NCBI GenBank assembly: GCA_035267045.1 | Contig: DATFMH010000073.1 | Coordinates: 1-21,618, forward strand | Reading direction: 5' to 3' | Source: DATFMH01 sp035267045 | GTDB lineage: Bacteria; Bacteroidota; Rhodothermia; Balneolales; DATFMH01 | Length of the DNA: 21,618 nucleotides | Shown here: positions 9,187-16,597 of the stretch, piece by piece | Numbering within the stretch: position 1 is the first letter of the stretch | Layout: every line of letters starts with the position of its first letter | Notes under the pieces: generated by a model | Told to the model about the DNA's origin: nothing | The model's input: the letters and a program-made list of their open reading frames with translations, nothing else | The model's database searches: none | Program-made: the position numbers and the translations under genes

Positions 9187-9763
9187 TCAAATACACTTTA
9201 TTAACCAGTAAATTAATAATCACGTTAACAGAAGAGTGGGGAATATCTTATGCCTGTGAATATTAAATTATTTTCGACACCGCTTTTTCGTTCTTTAAAT
9301 GCTAATATTTTTTTTACTAACTTGCCAATTATCATGGAAATAAATTGATTTGAATCTTTTGGTATTTTAAATAAGTGAGCAAAATCTGTATCAGTTAATC
9401 GATTTATATTTTACACAGGATTGAATTCTATGTATCGTTAAGATTTAATGGGCACGCATAATCATATTGTTATCAAAGATTCTGATTATGACAAATCGCC
9501 AACAATTTAAGTGCCGCTTTGCATAGCCTCGGAGGAAATGGTTTAAGTTTGATAAATTAATGGTAACAATAGTTATCAGAATAGGTGGCTTGATAGTGAT
9601 TTTTAAATATTAGCGTGTACAGCAAATTCAATCGCTATTCATTATCAGGGATGACATGAAAATTAATGTAGGAAATGAGTTGGAATATTTCGTATGATTT
9701 GAAAGATGTTTTACCGGGACGATTAGTGTAGTGTTACAACTATAAAAACAGTTGAATAAATAA
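9187..9763. other. 577-bp intergenic region between the sigma factor gene and scpA
   Basis: The longest non-coding gap in the window lies between divergent genes and should hold both promoters. I see no RNA gene, no long frame with coding character and no mobile-element end. It contains two modest dyads: an 8-bp perfect inverted repeat with an 18-nt spacer (CATAATCA at 9457-9464 and TGATTATG at 9483-9490), and TGGTAAC-AATA-GTTATCA at 9561-9578 with one mismatch. Neither is clearly a known operator. Confidence 0.5.
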
Positions 9764-10549
9764 GTGTACAGAGTTCAGTTACAAAATTTTGAAGGCCCCC
9801 TGGATCTCCTCCTTTTTTTCATTAAAAGGGATGAGCTGGATATTTATGATATCCCAATAAGTTACATAACCGAACAATTTTTCGAGTATATACATTTCCT
9901 GGATGAACTGGACCTAAGTATAGCCAGTGAGTTTATACTTATGGCAAGTACTCTTATGGCTATAAAAGCCAAAATGATGTTGCCCGTAACCGGAGATGGC
10001 GAGGAAGATGAATTTGAGATGGATCCCCGTTATGAGCTCGTTCAGGCGTTGCTCGAATACAAACGTTTTAAAGAGATGGCCGAGGAAATGTCGGTTATGG
10101 ATCACAAGACGAGGCAACGCTACTATCGCGGTTTTCTCGAACCGGATATACTCGAACCGGAAGTTGATAATGGCGAAGTCCTGAAAAATGTAACACTTTT
10201 CGACTTGATGGCGGCTTTTAAAAAAGTTATGTCGCAGGTGGTCAAGGACGATGTCTTTCATAAAGTCGAGCGTATTCCGACAAATATTGAAGAACAGAGT
10301 AAGTATATAATTGGACAGTTAAAATTTCAGGGAAGGTTGTCTTTTCTGGATCTATGCGCCTCTTTAAAGCATAAAATTAAAATGGTTGTAACGTTCCTTG
10401 CTTCCCTTGAATTAATCAAGGAGCAAAAAGTGATACTTTATGTTGGCGATGATCCGACGGATTTCTACCTGGAACTTAATCCTCAAAATCCCGAAGAAAA
10501 CCGGGAAGAGGCTGATAGTGATAATAATGTCGAGAAAAAAGATTCCTGA
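9764..10549 (+). CDS. scpA: Segregation and condensation protein A
   Basis: A 261-residue ScpA, the kleisin subunit that bridges the SMC dimer and recruits ScpB in the bacterial condensin complex. The N-terminal signature is YRVQLQNFEGPLDLLLFFIK, followed by DIPISYITEQF and the SEFILMASTLMAIKAKMMLP helix that contacts the SMC neck. The C-terminal winged-helix contact is LSFLDLCASLKHKIKMVVTFLASLELIKEQK. Length is typical. The start is GTG: a TAA stop immediately precedes it in frame, and the conserved core begins at residue 2, so no other start is possible. There is no clear Shine-Dalgarno sequence. scpB is not adjacent, although the two genes are often linked in other phyla. Confidence 0.95.
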   Translation: MYRVQLQNFEGPLDLLLFFIKRDELDIYDIPISYITEQFFEYIHFLDELDLSIASEFILMASTLMAIKAKMMLPVTGDGEEDEFEMDPRYELVQALLEYKRFKEMAEEMSVMDHKTRQRYYRGFLEPDILEPEVDNGEVLKNVTLFDLMAAFKKVMSQVVKDDVFHKVERIPTNIEEQSKYIIGQLKFQGRLSFLDLCASLKHKIKMVVTFLASLELIKEQKVILYVGDDPTDFYLELNPQNPEENREEADSDNNVEKKDS

Positions 10550-10613
10550 TATAATAAGGGGGAAACAAAAGGTTCGGGTATACTAAAAAAGTATAATGAG
10601 AAACGGATATTCT

Positions 10614-13600
10614 TTACTTGTTACCAATCAATATGAAAGGTGACCAGTAAAGTGGTGCGGCATATTGGGTATCCCGGATCATATTTCGTTTGGCATTACA
10701 CAAGGATGACGCGATACTTTTTTGGTTGAGCAGATTAGTATAAAAGGTAATCATGAGATGTGCTGTTGACCTGTCGCTTACATTCCATAATGAAACAACG
10801 AGATTATTGGCACCGGCATAAATAAACGACCTGGTCAGTCCGATTATACCTTCTCCTTTAACAACCTTGCCCATAGCTGTCTCGCAAGCACTTAGCACCA
10901 CCAGGCGGGCGTTCAAATCAAGATTATATATTTCAGCTGCATTAAGGATACCATCATCGTTTGTGTTTTTAGAATGGGCAAGGATAATGCCGGACATTTC
11001 CGGGTTCTGTTCATCGATGAAAGCGTGTGTCGCAAGGTGAATATACTTGTAATGTGAAACCAGTTGTGATTTTAAAACAGACACAGTTGCCTTATCACGC
11101 AAATAAATTTTCGAATCGTTATAGGAAAACCAGCTAAAGAAGCCCCTGTTTTTTTCAAATAAGTTATAGATATCGGTAATTTCATCTGCAGAAGCATCCA
11201 ACGGTAAGAGATGATTCAGAGAATCGCCGCGGATAGTATAATCCTGAATGGCTTTATCATTGTTATTGTCAAAAACGGGAGCCATTCCCAAAAACTGCCG
11301 GTTATCATGTACCGTACTTCTATTGCTCAATTCACTTAACAGGGTTGTTGAATAAGCGTAGCTGATAGTATGTTTAAATATTAAGTAAGATAAGTTTCGG
11401 TAAAGCGCATAATCGGTATTGTTCGATTTTGGTGCAGGTTTTGTGAGCAAGGCTTCAAAAGGAAGATAACCGAGTACCCCATCCGGAATTATGACAAGAC
11501 TTTTATCTTTTATTAAATGTGCTTCAGGTTGTATAAGAATGCGGTACAGGTTATAGGCTTCTTTAGTATAGGCCGCATAGTTATTTTGAATGATTCCTTT
11601 TCGGAAAGCGACAATGCCTTTATTAAAATCGTGACTAATTTTATTTTGGTAAACCTGATAATTGTTTTTCGTGATTACGAATATGTAGAGAGTTGTATCA
11701 CCTTTAAAATAGTTAATGATGGCTGAATTTTTAGTGACAAGGTTTTTTTGAATGTTTGGAATTGAAATTTTCGGGGTTTCATATTTCAGGTGATAATACT
11801 TCGGATAAGTTTTTTCAAGTTTTTTTATGAATGCCTGATAAGCACGTTTTCCGGTAAAAAGCTTATCCTGCCAAAAGTTGACTTTATTGTTATTAGCTTT
11901 GTCTTTTTTATTTAATTCTGCCTGTAACTTGTTGTTATACAGGGTTAGGTTTTCTTTTAACTCTTGTTCATGTTCCAGCAATGTATCCGGTATGCCTGCA
12001 AATTTCTTTGCTTTAGAATCAATAATGGATTCCAATAAGACACTTGATTTACCTCGCTCGGCAAAAATAAATGCCTGTCTCTTATATTCCGTCTGTCCGG
12101 TTCGGTTATAGAGTTCGAGTGCTGCTTTTATTGACCTGTCAAAGATCTTATAAGTTTGTTCCCCCAACAGTAATTTAGATCCTTCCGCTTTATATCCCTC
12201 CTTAATATTATTAATCAATCGTGTGGTAAGGTCATACGTTTGCACGGATAACAATAAGTCAGCTGTATGTTGACCATCGTCATTGTAACGAAGATACAGG
12301 GTACGTGCTTTATCGGTCAAGGCATCCAACAACGATTTTTCGAATCGAATATCTTTTAAGGGGGGATTATAATTCAAATTTTCATTGTGAAAATCAGGGA
12401 CAAGCGACATTATAGCCCGTTGATAATAGTCGAGGGCGTCATTATAATCTTTTTCTGATTTATAAACATCACCAATATTTATTAATGTACTTGCTGTTAC
12501 GGGATGGTTAAAACCAAGTGAATTGATAGAAATTTCCAGTTCCCTGGATAAATATTTTATGGCCTCCCTGTATTTTTTTTCTTCTTTATAGATATCCCCA
12601 AGGTCATCGTAAGTAGAGGCAATCTGAATATTATTCGGACCGAATACCTTCATTTTTATATGGAGAGCTTTTTCATAATAGGCTATAGCATTATTATAAT
12701 CTTTCTTTTGATCGTATATCGATCCGATATTCAAATAAGCAGTAGCCACATTATTATTTTCCGCCCCGATAGTTTGTCGTTTTATCCTGAGTGATCGGCG
12801 AAAATAATCAATGGAACGGTCATAATCTTTTTTGTAATAATAAATGGCTCCCAAATTATTATAGAGAATGGCAACTTTAGGATGATTGCGGCCAAACTGT
12901 TTTATAAAAATCCGCATGGACATATTGAAATAGTCCTGGGCATTGTCATAATCACCTAATTTGAAATAAATATTACCAATATTATTATAAGTGACTCCGA
13001 TATTCGGATGGTCTTTATCTAGTATCTTCTTACTTATTTTTAAATCTTTTTTAAAGAAAAGAAGAGACTTCTGATAATTTCCGGTATCCATAAAAATAAT
13101 GCCCAGGTTATTATAAATATCAGATATTACGGTTGCAGTAGGTGATAACCGGGCTAATCCAAGTTTTAGACCTTGTTCAAGATAATCCCGTGCTTTTTTG
13201 TATTGCCCCTGATCCATATAATAGTTTGCCAGGTCATTATAAATTTTTACAAGTGTCAGAGGATCCGTTAAATAGTTATTTTGATAGGTTTGCAGAGAAA
13301 GCGTAAAGTATTCAAATGTTTTTCCATAATTTTCTTTAAACTCATAAACCCGACCTAATACCCCATACACTTTGCAGGCCGTTAAAGGGTTGATATGCGA
13401 ATTATTATTAAGGAGTGGATCGATTTTTTTTATATATCCAAAAGCTTTCTTTAACTCTCCTTTGGTACCATATGTAAAAGCGATGTGCGATTCGCTCAAT
13501 GCCATCTGACCAAAAGCATGGGCTTTTTTATATATGGCAAATGCCATTTTATAGGATTTTATCGCATCGTCATATTTGGCATTGCGTATCTGTTTTTTTG

Positions 13601-13748
13601 CCTTTTTAATCAGGTTGTTGGCTAAGGTTGTATCAGGTTTATCTACTGATAATGCGTTATACCGCGCTGTTGCTAAGCGTGGTATCGTAAGAAATAAGAT
13701 TATAAGTGATATGCATGCATACCTTAACCTCTTGCTGAAAATTCCCAT
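10614..13748 (-). CDS. Exported TPR-CHAT domain protease
   Basis: A 1044-residue protein from the ATG at 13748. An in-frame TTG at 13793 would add 15 residues, but it would bury the signal peptide and lies too close to a likely -10 element. Residues ~1-28 form a Sec signal (basic RLRY, hydrophobic core, ATA-R cleavage). About ten tetratricopeptide repeats follow over residues ~40-440. The middle copies have the 42-residue kinesin-light-chain spacing (YNNIGNIYFKLGDYDNAQDY and similar, with NHP linkers). A charged helical linker leads to a CHAT domain, a caspase/separase-type cysteine peptidase: LVVIPDGVLGYLPFEALL, the catalytic His908 in HLATHAFIDE, and Cys955 in LSACETAMGK, ending in WSPFILIGNK. 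The dyad is intact. The TPRs probably bind a partner or substrate. The gene shares a strand with the ECF sigma/TPR pair, but scpA lies between them. The substrate is unknown. Confidence 0.9.
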   Translation of the reverse strand: MGIFSKRLRYACISLIILFLTIPRLATARYNALSVDKPDTTLANNLIKKAKKQIRNAKYDDAIKSYKMAFAIYKKAHAFGQMALSESHIAFTYGTKGELKKAFGYIKKIDPLLNNNSHINPLTACKVYGVLGRVYEFKENYGKTFEYFTLSLQTYQNNYLTDPLTLVKIYNDLANYYMDQGQYKKARDYLEQGLKLGLARLSPTATVISDIYNNLGIIFMDTGNYQKSLLFFKKDLKISKKILDKDHPNIGVTYNNIGNIYFKLGDYDNAQDYFNMSMRIFIKQFGRNHPKVAILYNNLGAIYYYKKDYDRSIDYFRRSLRIKRQTIGAENNNVATAYLNIGSIYDQKKDYNNAIAYYEKALHIKMKVFGPNNIQIASTYDDLGDIYKEEKKYREAIKYLSRELEISINSLGFNHPVTASTLINIGDVYKSEKDYNDALDYYQRAIMSLVPDFHNENLNYNPPLKDIRFEKSLLDALTDKARTLYLRYNDDGQHTADLLLSVQTYDLTTRLINNIKEGYKAEGSKLLLGEQTYKIFDRSIKAALELYNRTGQTEYKRQAFIFAERGKSSVLLESIIDSKAKKFAGIPDTLLEHEQELKENLTLYNNKLQAELNKKDKANNNKVNFWQDKLFTGKRAYQAFIKKLEKTYPKYYHLKYETPKISIPNIQKNLVTKNSAIINYFKGDTTLYIFVITKNNYQVYQNKISHDFNKGIVAFRKGIIQNNYAAYTKEAYNLYRILIQPEAHLIKDKSLVIIPDGVLGYLPFEALLTKPAPKSNNTDYALYRNLSYLIFKHTISYAYSTTLLSELSNRSTVHDNRQFLGMAPVFDNNNDKAIQDYTIRGDSLNHLLPLDASADEITDIYNLFEKNRGFFSWFSYNDSKIYLRDKATVSVLKSQLVSHYKYIHLATHAFIDEQNPEMSGIILAHSKNTNDDGILNAAEIYNLDLNARLVVLSACETAMGKVVKGEGIIGLTRSFIYAGANNLVVSLWNVSDRSTAHLMITFYTNLLNQKSIASSLCNAKRNMIRDTQYAAPLYWSPFILIGNK

Positions 13749-14063
13749 TTCCAGATAAACCCCATTCACACTATGATTTTCACGGTAATTCAATATAACC
13801 TATTGATTATAAACACGACCAATGAGCTAATGTAAGGGACTCCTGCGTAAAAAAACACACTAGTGTTTAATATTCGTATAAGTTTATTTTACTTTTAAGA
13901 GTGTATTAGAGAAGGATTTGGCTGATTCTTAAAAATAATTCTAATATTAATATTTATTAATACTTGTGATCAAACTATTAATAAATAAAAAGTCTTCCGG
14001 GTTTTATTCATCCCGATAGGCTCTATTTACAAAGAATAGTAAGTACGTAAAAAATAGGATATT
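13749..14063. other. 315-bp intergenic region between ftsY and the TPR-CHAT gene
   Basis: AT-rich DNA upstream of the TPR-CHAT gene and downstream of ftsY. It contains the promoter-like pair described at 13806-13835, an exact 10-bp palindrome ACACTAGTGT at 13857-13866, and short weak hairpins near the ftsY end without a convincing T-tract. No small gene or RNA gene was recognised. Confidence 0.5.
13806..13835 (-). promoter_or_regulatory. Possible promoter of the TPR-CHAT gene
   Basis: On the minus strand TTACAT (13830-13835) and TATAAT (13806-13811) are separated by 18 bp, and TATAAT ends 57 bp before the ATG at 13748. If used, transcription would begin about where the alternative TTG codon lies, which favours the downstream ATG. 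This is a sigma-70 pattern of the E. coli kind. Bacteroidota use a different consensus, so the call is tentative. Confidence 0.25.
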
Positions 14064-15026
14064 TTATGAAAGCTTGTCGCCAAATAGGGCATTAACGAAA
14101 CTGGTTCTGTCAAAAATTTGTAAATCGTCTATTTGTTCGCCTACACCGATGTATTTTACAGGAACATTTAGTTCCGAAGATATACCGATCACGATTCCTC
14201 CCTTGGCAGTTCCGTCCAGTTTGGTTAGTGCGAGGCCGGTTATATCAACCACACTGGTAAATGCTTTAGCCTGTTGCATGGCATTCTGACCGGTTGAGGC
14301 ATCGAGTATAAGGATTACTTCATGTGGCGCCCCATCAACGACTTTACCCATTACCCGTTTAATTTTTCCCAATTCTTCCATTAGTGCCCTTTTGTTATGC
14401 AGGCGGCCTGCCGTATCCACTAATACAACATCCGTATTCCGGGCTTTGGCAGCAGCTACCGTATCGTAAGCTACAGCAGCCGGGTCGGCGCCCTGGCCTT
14501 GTTGAATGATTGGTACCTCTGCCCTTTCACTCCAGATTTTAAGCTGTGAAACAGCCGCAGCCCGAAAGGTATCGGCGGCACCCAGTAACACGTTTTTCCC
14601 GGCTTTCTTATATAAATTAGCCAGTTTTCCGATCGTAGTTGTTTTGCCAACCCCGTTTACTCCAACTACGAGAATAACATGCGGTTTATTGGGAAGATTT
14701 GCATCAAACTCGGCAGGCTTATCCGGGTTATTATCCTTAAGAAGTGCGATGATCTCTTCCCGTAAAATAGATTGAAGCTCGGAAGTAGAAACGTATTTAT
14801 CCCGAGCTACCCGATCTTCAATTCGATGTATAATTTCAAGCGTAGTTTTAACGCCAACATCTGATGTAATTAAAATTTCTTCGAGTTCGTCAAGTACTTC
14901 ATCATCAACCTGGTCTTTCCCAACGACGGCTTTGCCAATTTTATTTAGCAACCCGCTCCGGCTTTTCTCCAGGCCTTTTTCGAGTTTTTCCTTTTTCTTG
15001 AGTCCTAACTTATCTAATAATCCCAT
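14064..15026 (-). CDS. ftsY: Signal recognition particle receptor FtsY
   Basis: A 320-residue SRP-type GTPase that docks ribosome-SRP complexes at the membrane for co-translational insertion. The NG core is complete: G1 loop GVNGVGKTT (122-130), DTFRAAA (152-158), DTAGR (204-208) and TKLDGTAKGG (268-277), then the C-terminal GVGEQIDDL. The acidic A domain of E. coli FtsY is absent. A short lysine-rich amphipathic N-terminus (MGLLDKLGLKKKEKLEKGLE) probably gives membrane contact instead, as in many non-proteobacterial forms. The gene lies 29 bp downstream of pgsA on the same strand and is probably co-transcribed with it. Confidence 0.97.
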   Translation of the reverse strand: MGLLDKLGLKKKEKLEKGLEKSRSGLLNKIGKAVVGKDQVDDEVLDELEEILITSDVGVKTTLEIIHRIEDRVARDKYVSTSELQSILREEIIALLKDNNPDKPAEFDANLPNKPHVILVVGVNGVGKTTTIGKLANLYKKAGKNVLLGAADTFRAAAVSQLKIWSERAEVPIIQQGQGADPAAVAYDTVAAAKARNTDVVLVDTAGRLHNKRALMEELGKIKRVMGKVVDGAPHEVILILDASTGQNAMQQAKAFTSVVDITGLALTKLDGTAKGGIVIGISSELNVPVKYIGVGEQIDDLQIFDRTSFVNALFGDKLS

Positions 15027-15055
15027 GAAATTTATTTCAAACTAAATAATTACAA

Positions 15056-15646
15056 TTAATTAAAATCGGCTCCTTTAAGGATGAGCATGAACCGCCTCAG
15101 ATAATCGCCCAGAGAGAGGACCATTGCGGCTACGGTTATCCACATTAAAACAACATGAACCTGAACACTTTCGGGAAAGTAAAATACGGACAGCCAATAT
15201 AAAACAATTAGATTTATCGTGATTTTTCCCGCCCATGCTGACATGGGGACCTTTCCCCGCTTATATCGGATGAACATAGCCCCCGATCCAATAATAATAT
15301 CTCTGGCAATAAGAAAATAAAAGAATAACCATGGTATCATACCAATTATAACAGTGTAGGCAAATAATGAAATAGCAGCAATTTTATCAGCAACCGGATC
15401 GAGTATTTTTCCCAGTTCGGAGATCTCATCCATTCTACGGGCAAAAATACCATCCAGGTAATCCGACAATACACCATAAATGATCAGAATGTTAACAAGT
15501 AGTGTGGGATGTAAACCGGCTTGATAATGGAAATAGATAATAGGCGCGGCAATTACAATCCGTGACAGAGATATCATATTCGATATCGTGAATATTTTGT
15601 GACGCACTCTGAGTTTTTTCCCGTCGATGTTACCGATAGCCTGCAA
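15056..15646 (-). CDS. pgsA: CDP-alcohol phosphatidyltransferase, probable phosphatidylglycerophosphate synthase
   Basis: A 196-residue inner-membrane enzyme with several transmembrane helices. The complete CDP-alcohol phosphotransferase signature D-x2-DG-x2-AR-x8-G-x3-D-x3-D is present as Asp62, Asp65-Gly66, Ala69-Arg70, Gly79, Asp83 and Asp87. Size and N-terminal FTISNMISLSRIVIAAPIIY fit PgsA, which joins CDP-diacylglycerol and glycerol-3-phosphate in phosphatidylglycerol synthesis. Another CDP-alcohol substrate cannot be excluded by eye. The start is TTG 15646: the frame is closed by TGA six codons upstream, the ATG at Met24 would remove part of the conserved first helix, and AAGGA sits about 8 nt before the TTG. 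The adjacent CTG at 15649 is the alternative. Confidence 0.85.
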   Translation of the reverse strand: MQAIGNIDGKKLRVRHKIFTISNMISLSRIVIAAPIIYFHYQAGLHPTLLVNILIIYGVLSDYLDGIFARRMDEISELGKILDPVADKIAAISLFAYTVIIGMIPWLFFYFLIARDIIIGSGAMFIRYKRGKVPMSAWAGKITINLIVLYWLSVFYFPESVQVHVVLMWITVAAMVLSLGDYLRRFMLILKGADFN

Positions 15647-15708
15647 CAGTTTATCCTTGTTTCAATTAAAAAGTTTTGTAAAACCTGTTATCATGATAGT
15701 TTTAAAGC

Positions 15709-15734
15709 TTCTTATATTGATTCCAATATAAGAA
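15709..15734. repeat. 11-bp perfect inverted repeat between pgsA and the Nudix gene
   Basis: TTCTTATATTG and CAATATAAGAA form a perfect 11-bp dyad with a 4-nt spacer (attc). It lies in the 169-bp divergent region, 63 bp from the pgsA start and 82 bp from the Nudix start. No T-tract follows on either strand, so it is more likely an operator or 5'-leader hairpin than a terminator. Confidence 0.5.
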
Positions 15735-15815
15735 AGTCCCGGTTTAATCGGTTTATGATATAACGAATAAAAAAAAGATTACAATATTAAAATACTAAAT
15801 GCGGTTCACATTTAA

Positions 15816-16382
15816 ATGAAAAACCCATTAAAGCTACTCGAACGAAAATTAAACTCTCAATCTGTTTTCTCAGGGCGCCTGCTTCATGTTTATAAGGATA
15901 AGGTTTCCCTTCCCAATGGAGAAAAAACTACCAGGGAATACATTAAGCATCCGGGTGCTACGGCCGTTCTGCCTGTCTTCAAAAATGGAGATATTATGTT
16001 AGTCAAACAGTTTCGATATCCTATGGCACAAATATTTTATGAAGTACCGGCAGGAAAGATTGATCATGGTGAAGACCCGGAAATTACGGGGTTCAGAGAA
16101 TTGAAAGAAGAAACAGGCCTTATTGCGGATCATATTTCTTATGTCGGACATTTTTACCCCAGTATCGGCTATACAGATGAGATCATACATATTTATGTGG
16201 CCTGGTCAATTGAAGAAACCGGGAATAATACCGATGACGATGAGTTTCTGATTCCATTCAGAATTTCTTTTCGGGAAGCGTTAAAGATGGTCGAAAGTGG
16301 GGATATTTCGGATGGTAAAACAATAATCAGCCTGTATCGCGTTTGGTATTGGTGGGAAGAAAACAAACCATTTGATATTTGA
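15816..16382 (+). CDS. Nudix hydrolase, ADP-ribose pyrophosphatase type
   Basis: A 188-residue cytoplasmic Nudix enzyme. The full Nudix box G-x5-E-x7-RE-L-x-EE-x-G-L runs from Gly80 to Leu102, with Arg94, Glu95, Glu98 and Glu99 positioned to bind metal. The preceding block HPGATAVLPVF and LVKQFRYPMAQIFYEVPAGK is the pattern of the ADP-ribose/ADP-sugar pyrophosphatase (NudF-like) branch. That branch splits ADP-ribose to AMP and ribose-5-phosphate. Length is typical. The ATG at 15816 starts the conserved protein without a clear Shine-Dalgarno sequence. It is divergent from pgsA and appears to stand alone. The exact substrate remains inferred. Confidence 0.92.
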   Translation: MKNPLKLLERKLNSQSVFSGRLLHVYKDKVSLPNGEKTTREYIKHPGATAVLPVFKNGDIMLVKQFRYPMAQIFYEVPAGKIDHGEDPEITGFRELKEETGLIADHISYVGHFYPSIGYTDEIIHIYVAWSIEETGNNTDDDEFLIPFRISFREALKMVESGDISDGKTIISLYRVWYWWEENKPFDI

Positions 16383-16517
16383 TAATCTGCGAATAATGAG
16401 TGTTAGAAGTTTATAATCATGCATTTCCGGTAAAATTCATGAATATCAACTATACAAATCCAATCATCACTACCCCTCATGATTAAAAGAAAATTTTTTG
16501 AAAAAAGACTTAAACAA

Positions 16518-16562
16518 GGTCATCATTTTTATTTATATTAAATCCAAATAAAAATGATGACC
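16518..16562. repeat. 17-bp perfect inverted repeat upstream of the iron permease gene
   Basis: GGTCATCATTTTTATTT (16518-16534) and AAATAAAAATGATGACC (16546-16562) are exact reverse complements separated by 11 bp (atattaaatcc). The repeat lies between the Nudix stop and the FTR1 start, ending 35 bp before the ATG at 16598. Neither strand has a T-tract directly after the stem, so it does not fit a standard intrinsic terminator. It could be an operator, a leader hairpin or a termination/processing structure for the upstream transcript. It does not match the Fur consensus by eye. Confidence 0.85.
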
Positions 16563-16597
16563 AATATGTTATAACCTTTTATGGTTAATAATTGAAT

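Noticed and set aside
9250..9348. 32-codon ATG frame in the sigma-scpA gap
   Set aside because: Too short, no ribosome binding site, and no recognisable protein or membrane-segment pattern.
9457..9490. 8-bp inverted repeat with 18-nt spacer
   Set aside because: Arms this short with a long spacer are expected by chance in AT-rich intergenic DNA.
10550..10613. Terminator between convergent scpA and TPR-CHAT genes
   Set aside because: Only a 5-bp TATAC/GTATA stem with no following T-tract; too weak to call.
10614..13748. Type III-E CRISPR (Craspase) TPR-CHAT component
   Set aside because: The protein has a signal peptide, and there is no CRISPR array, gRAMP effector, Csx30 or Cas gene in the window; only the general CHAT-sigma analogy remains.
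13857..13866. 10-bp palindrome ACACTAGTGT upstream of the TPR-CHAT gene
   Set aside because: Short, single copy in the visible region, and it matches no operator I recognise; kept only as a remark in the gap description.
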